Of a DNA stretch of 64,000 bases, positions 1 to 12,719 are shown in pieces. The DNA comes from Flammula alnicola (lineage: Eukaryota > Basidiomycota > Agaricomycetes > Agaricales > Strophariaceae): the NCBI GenBank assembly GCA_015499995.1, contig JADNRV010000116.1:106862-170861 (forward strand), read 5' to 3'. The number at the start of each line of letters is the position of its first letter. Position 1 is the stretch's first letter. The position numbers were made by a program, and so were the translations under genes. The notes beneath the pieces are model-generated. The model was not told the origin of the DNA. It searched no databases and saw only the letters and a program-made list of their open reading frames with translations.

Positions 1-377
1 GAGCGACCACGTACCAGAATTTGGATCATGGCCACAACTTACAGCCCACTATTCCTGAGGATCAGGCTGCAATATGGAGTACATGCCATGGTTAGTGACA
101 GATCATCTTAAACCGCCATACGAAAAACGCACTTAAATATGTCTAGTAGAGGTCAAGCCCAGCAGGCTCGCTTGTAAGTAGTTTGTATTGCGTCTTGACG
201 ATGCCGCCGATGCTATATAGACAAATTCGAAATAGCCCAGGGTGATATAGGGTGATATGCTGCGGTTCCTTCCTTCGAAGCTCAGCAGGCCCAGAACCAG
301 CGCTACATTGTTGATGACAGCAATTCTTGATATTCTTGAGAACCAACACACGCCGCACTCGCCTAAGTACTGCTTCA

Positions 378-698
378 ATGGCTTCGGTCAATGCCCCTCT
401 CCGGTCCGCCAACCCTCGCCTATGCCGAACAGACGCTTAGAGCTTCTTTTCGCGTAAATTCATCCTCTCCACCAACATCGCTTGGCTGGCCGACTTCAAA
501 AAAGACTTTCAATATAGAGGAGCACATGTTTCGTGCGTCATTGGGACCTTCTCCCCGAGTGAAGTCACTTTTGTTGACAACGAGGTACGTTCGGTCCGCC
601 CGTCTTGCCACCTGACTCATTTTTTTCCGTTTCTATAGGCATACGAAGAACATAAAATCTGGACATGCGCGATGAAATCCATCTTAGCATCTTTCTGA
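378..698 (+). pseudogene. Possible small gene or gene 3' end, interrupted by one stop codon
   Basis: I do not recognise this product. An open frame from the ATG at 378 runs to a TAG at 438-440 and then continues, in the same frame, through a protein-like stretch (RKFILSTNIAWLADFKKD at its centre) to a clear donor, GTACGT at 595. A 44-nt intron with a T-rich 3' end and acceptor TATAG at 638 joins it in phase to a final segment ending at a TGA at 696-698, only 40 bases before the next start codon. The phase-perfect splice and balanced composition argue that the second half is coding. Either the TAG is a real lesion, or the true upstream exon lies elsewhere and an acceptor (CTTAG at 436-440) begins this exon. 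Minus-strand frames also overlap here, so this is a weak call. Confidence 0.25.
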
Positions 699-738
699 AG
701 TATAACTGTCAATACCTGCCTGCAGCAAAAAAAAACCA

Positions 739-3700
739 ATGCATACCATCATACGCCTCCTCGTGTATTCTTTCTCTTTAACCCTTCTCGCAAAGGCAAC
801 CTCGTCGCAGATTGACGCTCGGACTCCGACCCCTGGTCCAGAAAACCCAACGACCATCTTTCACGTAACCAGCGGAAGCAATGAAAACTATTTCTATCGC
901 GATAACATCACCAGCGGCCAGCTGCTCGTCACGAGCTCCAGCACAGCGAGCGCTAACATCACCAGACGACTTGTTGTTGCTCTTCCAGCTGGTAACAACG
1001 GCGCATTGGTATATTTTCTCCCGAAAGATCAAGAGGAAACTGGAGCTCCATCTGCTGCGCCATTGAATGTGGAGCTGGTGAATGGCACAATACAAAGCAC
1101 ATCTGCTGAGGACAACAACAGGGGCATACAGGTGGATTTGATGTTTAGTGGAAATGCGACGCTGGGTGTAACGATAGTGGGTGCCGTGCGAGCTATGCGA
1201 GGTCAGTAATTACGTCCTTTTTATTGTTGTGCATCGTGATTAATTAATTGAACTTTTTCTCCAGACTACGTGGAAGGCTCGGGAACGATGCATGAAATAT
1301 TCAACTATACTCTCTCGTCATTCAGTTCGACCGAAATCAGACTTCACAGACAATATATTAACAGCACTTCGTCGTCGACCCCATCCTCGACCAATAATAT
1401 ACGTGGCCCAAAACCTCAGCCTCAGGTCTTTAAATCCGTGGATCTTTATTTCTCCATCCCGCCGGGTAGCCCGGCGCGCCTGTCCATCAAGCCCAGCACG
1501 AATGGAACGTTTACGCCACCTGCGATCGACATTCTTTTGCCCACTTCTGCTGCTCACGGATACCTATCTTCCCTACATTCATCTAAGCCCCCTGTGTCTG
1601 CGGAAAGCCATGTTCGCGTCCGCGTTCTAACCAATGAAACGAGCATTCTTGGATTGAATGTAAACGAACTCTTTTTGTCTCCAGACGAGGCTAGCACTGC
1701 TACGATAAAGAGTGTGTTGGCTTCACTGCCCAGTGATGTTGCCGAACAGGTACGGATGACCGACTGTTCTCAGAGTCTCTTTCGTATGCTTAAACGTGCT
1801 TTTCGGTTAGGTTTCATTCTTGACATTCCAGGAAAAGTTTACTGCTGGCGGATGGAGCTTTTTGACTGTACGTTTAATTTTTCGAAAGTCGAGATATCTT
1901 TCTAAAATAAATAAAATAGTACTTCGGCCGTGACTCGCTGATTGCATTGCGAATGCTCATGCCTGTGCTTACCCAGAATGCGATCGAAACAGCCCTTGGG
2001 GCAGTCATCGAAAGGGCTAATATTACCGGAGCCCTGTGTCATGAAGAAACCATAGGTTTGTGACTGCCTTCTAATTTATCACCTATTGACTTCATGTTGA
2101 CTTTTGACAGGGGACTACGCATCGTTCGTAAGTTGGAGCTTGACGGGTCGATTTGGAGTAAGCAACTCAATTTCAACCTAGGTCAACGTTGGGAACGGCA
2201 GACCTGACCTCGGAAATACACCCTTCTATGACTACAAGGTGTGTTCATGTTTATCTTTGTCCATCCTCTTCGATTGATTGACAGTGTTTAGATGATTGAT
2301 ACAGGTGATTATTATTATGTTTCAACCAATTTTATGATGCTGAGTTTGTGAAAAGACTTGCTCCTTCTTCCGGCAATGGCGCATTACTTCCTGGAGTTAC
2401 CCCAAGGTCAAAACCAATCTTCGCAGTTCCTGGCCAAGATAGCGACGTTGCAGAATGGAACATACCTGGACATCGTCAATAGGTGCATTTATTCCTTAAG
2501 TCTCTTTTCTTCCATACTGTAATGCTGAGCGTCGACTAGGATTGCTTCGTATAATATCATCCGTGCCATGCCCTTCTTTGCTGCTGACCCACCGACACCA
2601 TCTAAACTGCTCGCCTTCCGTCCTGGACAACCAGTCGGGAATTGGAGAGATAGCAATCAAGGTACTGGATATGGACCCATTCCATTTGACGTCAATGTTG
2701 CTCTGGTGCCTGCCAATCTGCGAGCTATTGGGACGCTCTTGGCTGCCGGAATTTTGGACGTGGCAGACCTTGATGTAGGGCAAGGCGTGGATGTAGTGGC
2801 TATGGCGAAAAAATGGGAAGAGGAGGCTCCAGGAATGTTTGAAGTTTTGGTGGATGCTGATACAGCACAGCAGAGGTTGGAGGAGTTTGTACAGGCCGTG
2901 TCACTCGATGCAAGTCTTTTGGCGAATACCTCCACTCTATCGAATGGCAACGTTAGCTTTTATGCATTGTCACTGATGCCTGATGGAACTCCTGTTGAGG
3001 TGCGTGTTGTTATGTATTCTGCATAGCACAAGATCTATGGCTGATACAGGGCGTGTAGGTCCTCAACTCGGACTTGAGTTTTAAGCTGATGTATGGGACG
3101 AATGTCACCGCCACTTTCTTGGGACATGTTGTTGATGCGTTGACGCCTTATCCTCGAGGTGGGTTATTCTCCCTTCGTCGGAGCAGCGACAATGGGTGCT
3201 TATGGGTGCTTTAGGGCTTCTTACGAATGTTGGCATGGTAGTTGCAAACCCAGCCTACGACTCCAATAGAACAAATGTTCAAGTTTTGGATAGGACAGCG
3301 TATCATGGAACGGTGGTATGGTGAGTGTATTGTTCACCACAACCTGGTAAATGTTAGTACTTAATTATGAACGTGACTGGCAGGTCATTCCAGCAAGCAC
3401 TGATGGCCGGCGGTATTGCCAGACAACTCGGGTTCTGCACCACCTTGAACACGACGAGCGTAGACATCAACCCTCCTCCCTCTCCTCAGCCAACTTGGTG
3501 CACTGACACCGACCTTGTGCAACGTCTGCAGGGGGCGCAGACTCTTTTGTGGGATTCCATTAAGGGCGCTTCCAGCAGTAAGTGCTTTCCAACTGGCACG
3601 GCCATTTATTTAGATGCTTAATAAATCTGGGGCAGATATTTATTCAGAGGTTTGGTCGTACTCTTTTGATAACACCACTGACATGTTCTCCGTCGCCGAC

Positions 3701-3793
3701 ATTGCAACTCTGTCGCCTAGTGGGACAGAATCTGATGCGATACAATTGTGGTCGTATGGGTTCTTGGGGTTGATTGACCCGTCGCAAGAGTAA
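739..3793 (+). CDS. Secreted six-hairpin glycosidase-like protein (glycogen-debranching-enzyme-like fold)
   Basis: The product begins with a hydrophobic signal peptide of about 20 residues (IIRLLVYSFSLTLLAKA) and has many N-glycosylation sequons, so it should be secreted. The middle holds FTAGGWSFLT joined by an intron to YFGRDSLIALRML. This block is typical of fungal extracellular proteins annotated as six-hairpin glycosidases related to glycogen debranching enzymes; substrate is not known to me. Later blocks (LLLLPAMAHYFLELP, FDVNVALVPANLRA, SDAIQLWSYGFLGLIDP) fit the same family. The gene has about a dozen exons; introns lie at 1202-1264, 1750-1831, 1868-1919 and 2056-2110, and there is a 13-nt microexon at 2292-2304. 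I end it at the TAA at 3791-3793. A donor (GTAAGT at 3790) could instead splice to 3864 and add a tail of about 110 residues that does not look family-like. The start is the first ATG before the signal peptide. Confidence 0.75.
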
Positions 3794-4555
3794 GTAGTTT
3801 TGAAGTACACAGCGCACTCGTAGGCAAGCTAGTCAAGCGGCGTCCATAACTTTGCAATTGCAGTTTAAACAACTCACGCCGCACGGACTCACTGCCACGG
3901 CCCGGCAGGCCCCGACGGTCCCAGTTGTTGCTAGCCAGCCAATTTTATTCTCAGTTCTCAATGACCTTGTTCAACTTCAGCTCAGCTCCTCCGAGTCCTT
4001 GGCTCTGCAAGAGGAGGAACAAGCATTTCGACCATCAAAAACATCTTTCTTCTTCTCATTCTATGTTCTTTCATGCCTCTCAAAATGTTACGACGTCAAG
4101 ATCCAAACCATGCCAGAGAAGCCCAGCCTTTTGCGTCGGATTCAAGGAGTCTGACGACAAAGTCTTATGAAGGCGCACGTATATGACTACGGTTCCATGA
4201 ATGCGAGTCTCTTAAGGGTGTTAGAACGGGAATTTATGGACCAAAGGTGCCCGAAAAAAGGTGCAATTTACATTGTAAGTGTTCGTTTATAGTCGAATTT
4301 GTCTTAATTATTTTGACATTCGGATAAAATGTATAGACGCACTGCGTGTGCGACCAGTATACAGTGACATTGGCCTGCGCCTTCTCGTGGCTTATTATTT
4401 CCAGCCATCAAGCGCAGTGGGTGAAGAACCTAACTATGGACTGCAAACTCCTGCGATACCTGAGAGCCCGTACATCATGTGTTCTATCTCCCTATTCCTA
4501 GGTTATCGCAAATACATAGGATATGTTAATTAACCCCCTGAACATCATAAATAGC

Positions 4556-4704
4556 AGCAGGACCAGGCTCCTAACCAGCCGTCGTTGGGTGTCCTCCATG
4601 AGTGTGTGTGAAAATGCTTTGTAATAGGTAACTTTAAATTTGGAGGTACACCCAACGACAGGTTGGCAAAAGATGTCAGCCACAGCCGTGGGAATTGCTG
4701 ATAA
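4556..4704 (+). repeat. Left arm of a ~150-bp inverted repeat
   Basis: This arm is the reverse complement of 5052-5202 with only a few mismatches over about 145 bases. It also contains its own shorter palindrome: 4575-4598 (CCAGCC...CCTCCA) is complementary to 4641-4666 (TGGAGG...AGGTTGG). That is the structure of a small hairpin-type element (MITE) plus flanking sequence. Confidence 0.85.
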
Positions 4705-5051
4705 ACACGCACATTTGCTCTCAAATTTGGCCTCGTCCCTCCTCCCTTCAACTCAGCAACATCTACAAAATTCATAAAAGTACATGGGAGGGTACTTAAA
4801 TTCAACCTCCATTAATTACAATTTTTTCCGGCCCCTAATCTTCATCCATTGAAGAGATATCACCTAAGAGGACAGTTTCCGGTCAGAATCTGGCTCGTAC
4901 ATCAGCCATTTCACATTCTGAGCACAACGAAAAATCTTGGAAGGCTCCAGACATGTATGTGAGCACATTTAGTGCATGTCTTTATTTTTATCTCCCTTCT
5001 TGACCTTCAGGGATTTTGTTTTCAATGTTACTTTCACTGAGGTAGGTGTGT

Positions 5052-5202
5052 TTGTCAGCAATTTCACACGGCTGTGGCTGACATCTTTTGCCAGCCTGTC
5101 GTTGGGTGTACCTCCAAATTTAAAGTTACCTATTACAAAGCATTTTCACACACACTCATGGAGGACACCCACCGACGGCTGGTTAGGAGCCTGCAGCAGG
5201 AC
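5052..5202 (-). repeat. Right arm of a ~150-bp inverted repeat
   Basis: Reverse-complement partner of 4556-4704, with about 350 bases between the arms. It carries the same internal palindrome. The near identity suggests a recent insertion, a foldback element, or recent gene conversion between the arms. No clear target-site duplication was found outside the pair. Confidence 0.85.
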
Positions 5203-5462
5203 TAGAGCCATTCGTCCCACGAACTCTTCTATTTCTTGAGCATCTGACCAGATCATTCGGTAAGCATCAAGCACTTCCCATGTGTTAACGTTTAGAATTG
5301 TCCTCTTTGCAGGTTGCTTGCGCCGGATTTGTTCAATTTTTCCTGCGGTTCCGTTCGTCATTTATAAGTGCCTGCCCTCAGGTTACCATTCGACTTTCGA
5401 CATCCACATTGAACTGGCCTCTCCCTATATTCCCCAAAATTCCAGTCAAATTCTGTGCCACA

Positions 5463-7517
5463 ATGCGCGCCGTTGTTTACGACAAACCCTTCGCTGTTTC
5501 TGTCCGCGAGGTTGAAAAGCCCAAAATATTACATCCCGATGACATCATCGTCAAGAGTGAGCTTGCTTGCATTGGAAACTTATTCTACTATTGATTGGGA
5601 TCAAATAACTTGCTCTAGTAACTACCACATGTATCTGCGGAAGGTATAATCGATACATGAGTTCTTTAATGTTTTCTCTCTCTCATATCGGGAATTAGCG
5701 ATTTGCATATGTACGAAGGAAGAACAGCTGCACAAGCAGGTATTGTTTTTGGACATGAGAAGTAGGCATCTCCTTAACCTCGCTTCTGCGTGCTATCTTC
5801 TGATACTCCCATATTGAATGTAGTATGGGTATCGTCGATGTATTATACATCTATCTTAAAATCGGAAGATTTTCCTGACAATGTCTCTAGGAAGTAGGAG
5901 CTGGAGTCACAGTGAGTGAAAGGCAATGTCATCGAGTTGCGCTGGTTAACCTGGTCGAATTTAAGTTTCTGAAGAAGGGTGATCGAGTTGTGATGCCATT
6001 TAACGTCGCTTGCGGACGTTGCCTCAATTGCGAGGAGGGAAAATCTGCTTTCTGTACACAAGTAAATCCAGGCTTTGTATGTCTTTCAACCTCTCCTCGA
6101 TGAAAAGTATTGATCTTTCCAAAGGCAGGCGGGTAAGCTTTGCTGTCTTATAGAAAATAATCAGCAATCTTGAATCGTACTCGCGCCCGCGATAGTGCCT
6201 ATGGGTAAGACCTCTTTACGCGCACATGTTTCCTTGAGAAAAATAACTGATATTTTAACAGTTATGTAGCAATGGGTCCCTATCCAGGTGGTCAGGCTGT
6301 GAGTAATTGCATTCTCATTTGAACAAAATCGATGACTTTACTTCGAATTCATGGATAGGAATACGTGCGGGTTCCTTTTGCCGACTTTAATGCGCTCATT
6401 CTTCCTCCTGGAACCGAGCATGAAGAAGACTTTGCTATGCTTGCGGATATCTTCCCCACTGTAAGCCTGAAGCCAATTGGAGATGACTGAAACAGGCCAA
6501 CTCACCGATTAATTGACATTAGGGTTGGCATGGTGTTCAGCTCTCCGTGAGTTGAATGGTTTGCGATGCGATTCAAATAATGCTCACATCGTGACAATAA
6601 TAGGGCTTCAAGCCAGGAGAGTCCATTGCTGTCTTTGGTGCTGGACCGGTCGGCCTCATGGCCGCTTATTCGGCCATTCTTCGTGGAGCGTCCAGTGTTT
6701 ACGTCGTTGACCGCGTTCCTGAGCGTTTAGCCAAGGCAAAGGAGATCGGCTGCGTGCCCATTGACTTTAGCAAGGGCGATGCAGTCCAGCAGATTTTGGA
6801 CCTTCGCGGAGGGTAAGAAATGGATTCACTGGAATCTGGAACAAAATTCTTTGCTGATTCCTGTCATTCGGCACTAGGAAAGAAGTCGATCGTGGAGTTG
6901 ATGGTATTGAACTACATCTTTTTTGTATATCAAAGCTGAAAGTTGATCGATTTTTACCAGCCGTAGGCTATCAGGCGACCACTGGGGATGGAAAAACCGA
7001 ACAACCCAACGCCGTCCTAGAGGCTCTCATTCATGTAGTGAGACCTACTGGAGGGCTCGGTATTCCTGGATTGTACGTTCCCAGTGACCCAGGAGCTCCA
7101 GACTCCGCTGCAGCAAAGTAAATGCTGGTTACAATGTACCTGGTTATAATACTTACTCGTCATTTTAGAGGGTACATTTCCTTCCCATTCGGTATGGTGG
7201 ATCTTCACTTTTGTTGTATCAGACACCATTCAAGTTCTACTCCCAGGAAAATTATTCGAGAAAGGCCTCAGTCTCGGAACTGGTCAGTGCAATGTCAAGG
7301 TAAAGTTGCTTGTTACAAATTCTCAACGAAAATGAACTCAAACACTTCTTTTGTTCAACAGTCTTACAATCGCTACTTGCGCGATTTAATCATTGCGGGC
7401 CGAGCTAAGCCCTCGTTTGTGGTATCTCATAACTTGTCCCTCGATGAAGCAGCGTTGGCCTACGATAAGTTTGATCGCCGTGTGGATGGATATACGAAGG
7501 TGCTCCTGCACCCTTGA
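5463..7517 (+). CDS. Zinc-dependent alcohol dehydrogenase, glutathione-independent formaldehyde dehydrogenase (FdhA) type
   Basis: A medium-chain NAD(P)-dependent dehydrogenase, cytosolic by lack of targeting signals. Spliced exons give TCICGSDLHMYEGR followed by a GHE motif, which supply catalytic zinc ligands. The structural-zinc loop ACGRCLNCEEGKSAFC has four cysteines. The Rossmann motif is GAGPVGLMA and a substrate-domain block reads PGGQAEYVRVPFADFN. This order and these motifs match the FdhA-type branch, which oxidises formaldehyde or other small aldehydes and alcohols; the true substrate cannot be read from sequence. About nine introns, one splitting the first zinc motif. It starts at the ATG of MRAVVYDKPF and ends in DGYTKVLLHP, close to the family's usual length near 390 residues. 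No frame breaks were seen. Confidence 0.9.
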
Positions 7518-7897
7518 TCAGTTCCGAATGCCGGATGCCCTCCCCAATTCAGCAGCTTTGTGGGAAGGTAGACTCGGAGGTAGTGGTCTAAAGGCTGAAA
7601 TGTATTATACTTGCACAGTACCGAAATGAGATGCAAAAATATTCCCTTGGGTAAACTCAGGTGCACTCAACATATTCGAGCAACGATGTTTATTGAAAAG
7701 AGGTGATATGTAATAAGTATTCGACGGGCAGTCAGCTGATAAGGGCAAGTACGTGTTTAAGTCCTGAATGGTGCAATATTGAAAGTTCGATAGGTATATG
7801 TAAGGCATAAGCATTCTGGAAAGCTATCCAACCAAGCCGAAGACGAGCATGCTTTTTACGCATCATACTGCACAAATGCTCTTTAGACAACCATAAT

Positions 7898-10800
7898 TCA
7901 TGACAGGAGAAGTGACAGAACACATACCACAATTTGCATAGAACCAGGCCACCTGCCGACAGTGCCATTCCGTTGGACGAAAAAGTCCGTATCAGTGTCA
8001 TTGACCAATTCACTGAACCTCTTCAGCGTCCCAGTGTCTCCCTCCGCACGGCGAACATTCTTCAACTTGAAAACGACTTTGACAATCTCGGCGATTGTCA
8101 AGTACGTGAACGCAGTGCCTATACAGTTATGGAAACCGGAGCCATTGAGGTTGTACGAGTTCAAGGGACGACGCGGGTTGACAGTGGTTGGATCAGGGAA
8201 CTCGAGAGGCTACAGAGAGATATGAATTTGAATGTTAGATATCTCAGCACAAGGGGAAAGACCCACGTTGAGATGAGCTTTCTTAAAGCTACCCCATATC
8301 CTATCACCTGCTTTGATTGCTACTGGCGGAAGTCCTGGTCCTTGAGAGATTGTTGCATCGACGGCCGCTTTCCTCCAAAGGCCAGGGAACTGGGGTCTCA
8401 ATCCTGTATGATGTGAATAAGGTTAAACAGCATTGCCACAGTCAATTAATTTGACGACGTACTCAGCGCTTCACAAACATATCCGCGCAGCAGCTCTGCA
8501 CTCTGCTGGTCATTGCTGTTGACCAACTTGATGATGTGTGCTCTCTCCTTGGCCTGAGCATCGTCGAGATAGAAATCGATAACATGGACAGCGGCTTGAG
8601 CATAGTTTACTGAAGAGCCGACGGCAACACCAAGAATGATCCCAATCAATTGGTCAATGGGCCGACCGGTCTCCGACATCTTGCTGAGGAAGGGATAGTA
8701 TGGCTTCTCATTCGGTGGCCAAACGAACGAGAACGCCTTTGCCGCCAGACTGCCTAAGAAAATCTATAGCCACGTCAGCCCAGATACATTAAAGATTCTC
8801 CGAGTGACACTCACAGGAGACGCGGAAGGAGATACTTCAATAATAGACTTCGCTGTAAGCGCTCCAATAAGTGCGCCCCCCTGCGAGGCTGCATCATGCA
8901 TCGAGAAGGCGTTCTCAGGGTCGTCGACACTCAGGATAGTAGAGCTAGATATATACATCAGTACAAACAGTCAGTGCATGGAGCCACTGGTTACACACGT
9001 GAACTAATGAAAGGCATGCATAAGAAGATGCAGGGATAAGATATAATAATGGTACGAACCATCGCTGTCAGCATATCATAGACTTCGTTTACGGTGTAGA
9101 CGCCTGTGGGGTTATCCTTGGTCTTCAAGGAGATTCCCATCTACAGCGCCCTCTGTTAGCCAAATGACTAATCGAGAAACAAGATACACGCACCATCTTA
9201 TCGCACACCCACTGAACTCCGGCGACGTTGATAACGTCCTTGACAATGTCGACGTAGGTACCAGAGACACCAGTGTATCTATTATGCATCGGTTTCAGCG
9301 TAAAATCAACCTGTCGGGATTTCCAGGGACGCACTTGAACGACTTCTCTTGGATCTTCGACTTCACCGTGGCACCCATCCATGCGGCAAACTTGGTCAAG
9401 GAATCCTTGTCTGGGAAGATCGAGCGCATCACCTATAACGAGATGAGCCAAGTCCATATTATAAACGATAATTACTGTACCATTAATCTGTCGGTGTCGT
9501 GTCTATGTTGAAAGTCAGACATATAGCGAAATGCCGCAGGGAGAGTAAACGGCCTTACTGAGGGTTATCATCAAACATGAGGACCGATCCATATCCCAGC
9601 TTCGGGTAGATGACCTTGAAACGCGACGGGTCGTTAAAGACAGTTTTGATCCCAGTGAAGGTATTCAACATTATGGCGTCGCGCAACGGTGTAGGATGGT
9701 CAAAGGTATACTTGTCCGCCAATCCTTGCCTTGTCAAACTTTCTTTCATCTTCTGGGGAGTAAAGAATGGGTATAAAGAATAGACAGAATTCTGTTGATG
9801 GTCGTCAATTACAATGACCCAAAAAGGATAAAATCACAAATACTCACCCATGGGTAATGACGAGGCAGATTGCGTATCAAGAGTTTGGGAACTTGAATTT
9901 AGTTGTGAGTTAGAAGTTTTTGATAGGGCCATGAAACGTACTCATGGCACCAAGCGCGCCATTAGTCATATCTCGCTGGCAATCGGAGAATCCCCAAGTC
10001 GTCAAGTTGCCGGCTAGAGGGAAATTTTCAATACAGGATAAAACAGAACTCGAAGGCCACTGACGCGTGAAGTCGGTCGTGTAGAAACGATCCCCGCGAA
10101 CCAACGCAATTGCATCACCGAGAACAGCACGGGTAGTCTAGATGTACTGCATGTTTAGCATTGCCGTGTGAGAGGTAATGCTGGTTATGATCGTACCGTG
10201 TATCCGCAAGCAAATCGGAGCCCATCCGTCAAGGGCATAGTTTCCTCTGCTACAATACCAGTCTGGGCGACGAAAATCGCAAGTCAGGAGAGTAAGGCAG
10301 GAACAACGAAATATATCCCTTACATAGAGTTCCAAGTTGTCGACATGGCCATACAGGCGGCGTGCAGCACTCTATGACACCAAAAGTTCAGTATTTGGTG
10401 AATCTGTGCTGAGAGCCTCACGTAGCCCTTACCGCAATTTGAGGATTAGGATTCCACTCCTCAAAGGTCTCAAATTCTAAAGACAGAGAGATAAACGTCT
10501 GCAGCGACATATTAGAGAGTTGAACACACGTACGTTTCAAACCGAGATATTGCCTAAACTCGTTCATGGTGCAAACTCCCCACGACCTAGACTGTTCGAT
10601 CCCCATAATTTCGACTAACCGCAATACACCAGGGGAGCCCAAGCCACGATAAGCGCTGGCGGGGCTTTCGGTCGCCGTATACAAAATACTGGCGAGGTCA
10701 TCGTCAGCAAACTTCCCGTCTTGTCCACGTTGTAACCTGAAAGATATAAACACTGTTAGGTCCAAAAGATTCAACTCGGTAAGAAGGGCAAGGTCGTACC

Positions 10801-12692
10801 CTGCAAATGTGCGCACGGCAGGGTTCTCTGGCACTTTGGCAAGGAGGCCAGAAATAGCCGATAAGTCCTTCAGGGTGAGCTAAAGAAGAAGATTAGAACA
10901 CAAATTAAAATTATCGAGAGCACGTTAGAGAAGGCATTTACCTGATCAACGGATTTCCCTTTGAAAAGTTCCCCGAACAGATCTTCTGTCCACTTTTCGT
11001 CTCTTGTAGATATGGTGGGGTGCCACTGTGAGAAGTCAAACACTGTTATCATACTGTCTTGCTTATTGTCAGTCCAGTCACGTACCCTGTAGAGAATGTT
11101 AAATTCGACACTGCAGTGGTTGCCCTCCCCTCGAGGAACTTGGAGCTCCTTGGTATCAATACGCTGCAAATATTCCGAGAATGAGAATAGCTCTGATCAC
11201 CCAAACGGCAGTTAGACGAACATCAAATGGTTTCATGTTCCAGTTACATCCTTCAGCTGAGCCCATGAAGCCAGCAGCATAATCTCCCGTAATGGAAGTA
11301 ATGAAGTGCCCGCCGCTAAATTTACCAAATTAGAAATCGCGTCCCATCTAAACAGGCACCACTTACTTGACGAGTCTGGCGGTCTGGAAGATCTCTTCAT
11401 CCTGAAGAGCGCGTTTCGCTGGATCCGTGGGAGGCGGGTCACTCCAACGCTTACGCTCGTTAATCTTCAGAATTTTCTCAGCGATATACTGGAATTATGT
11501 GAAAGTGCAAATATTAAGTAGACATATGGCTGATGATGCACGGAGGGCAGCTTACATTGTGGTTTCGGCTGTATAACACTAGAAGAACGCTAGCGGCAGG
11601 AGGAAGGAACAGGAGACGGTCTTCTGAGAATGTATCGGGGAAGAGCAGCCCACGTCCTTGAGCCTTGTCACGGACCTTGTCCAGGGAGGCTTGGTCTGAT
11701 GAACAAGTAAGACGGAAGGTCAATTTGAGGTAAAATCGATGTAGACTTACTGTCACCATATAGGGGACTGAGATCGAGGTAAGAGCTCGCTTTGTTGATA
11801 TAGTTATTAGCGAGGTCAGTCCTGAACAACGAGTGGGTGACGATTGACGCATAAGCGAAAATGAGACTCGACATCCCTCCTGGATGGTTCACTTGCTGAA
11901 AATTCTAACGGTTAGCAATCACGCTATGCGAAATAATGGCGACTAACGCGTTGTCTTTTCAAGATTGTGTCAAAAACAAGACCAGCATCAGGAAGTGAGC
12001 TTCTGGGCAACCCGTTCTTGCCTTGGACGCTGCGGGCATAGGGCAAACCAGATCGACCTAGATCTGGATTCTCGAGATTGTTACCCCCTCCATCAGCTTG
12101 CCTGAACGAATGGCTTGGACCGAGGTATGAAGCGGGAGGATGGGGGACGGTGGTGTACAGAAGATTAATGACAGAATTTCCCATCTTCTGAGCAAGGTCG
12201 CTGTTGGGATCGATTTTCGCAAGAATTTCAAGACCTGTAGAAAGCTGGACCAGTAACGTGTCAGTAGATGCATCGTGCAAGCCAATAAAAACATTGCTCA
12301 CAGCTCCCTTGCGGTCATCTACGGCTGTTGGGTTCGCTAGAGAGTCCCAAACTGCGGACTAGAAACTCGAACGATAAGACAACTATTGCAAGTAATAGTA
12401 ACATTATACGAACAAGTTGAGAGGTAGTGGGCTTGAATCCTCCTTTTGCAACAAAAGCTTGCTCCTAATGGTTCACATGCATTAGAGAGATAAAAAGTCG
12501 ACATTGAAAAATATTACTGACTCGTTTGATGAGATTAGTGATTCCTGCATGACCTGCAACGTCGTCGGCTGTATCAGCAGTGATTTGCCAGTCATAGTAA
12601 CCGGTGGGAGCATCAGGAGGAGGTCTCTTCGACAGATACACCGTATCGGCGCCCACGGAAAGGAGTTGGCTGGCAGTTAGATGAGTACCCAT
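7898..12692 (-). CDS. ppo: Psi-factor-producing oxygenase (fatty-acid dioxygenase fused to P450 hydroperoxide isomerase)
   Basis: A bifunctional oxylipin synthase of the linoleate diol synthase/Ppo family. The N-terminal animal-haem-peroxidase domain oxygenates linoleic or oleic acid; the C-terminal P450-like domain isomerises the hydroperoxide. In order: RRPPP-type leader (SKRPPPDAPTGYYDW), FRQADGGGNN, distal-haem block THSLFRTD, YLDLSPLYG, INERKRWSDPPP, then EFNILYR joined by an intron to WHPTIS, giving the YRWH catalytic tyrosine/proximal histidine motif. The P450 half has GSSVNYAQAAVHVIDFYLD, a PTTVNPRRPLNSYNLNG segment and the haem-thiolate loop GSGFHNCIG, ending VQRNGTVGRWPGSM. About 20 exons, all joining in frame. 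The start is ATG at 12692; an in-frame ATG at 12719 is possible. A stretch before VLMFDD (about 9600) looks shorter than in relatives. Products act as developmental signals in other fungi. Confidence 0.88.
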
Positions 12693-12719
12693 AGTAGCTA
12701 CACAGTAGGGAGATGGCAA

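Larger units (their letters stand above)
3794..5462. other. Intergenic region with inverted repeat pair
   Basis: About 1.7 kb without a convincing gene. The first 400 bases may be the 3' UTR or an alternative 3' exon of the glycosidase-like gene. The rest is AT-rich and is dominated by the two inverted repeat arms listed separately. The last 250 bases before 5463 are pyrimidine-rich, as expected for the leader of the dehydrogenase gene. Confidence 0.6.

Noticed and set aside
3864..4170. Extra C-terminal exon for the glycosidase-like gene
   Set aside because: Donor and acceptor exist, but the added tail is low-quality (Ser/Arg-rich, no family blocks) and a stop directly follows the conserved LGLIDP region; kept only as an alternative.
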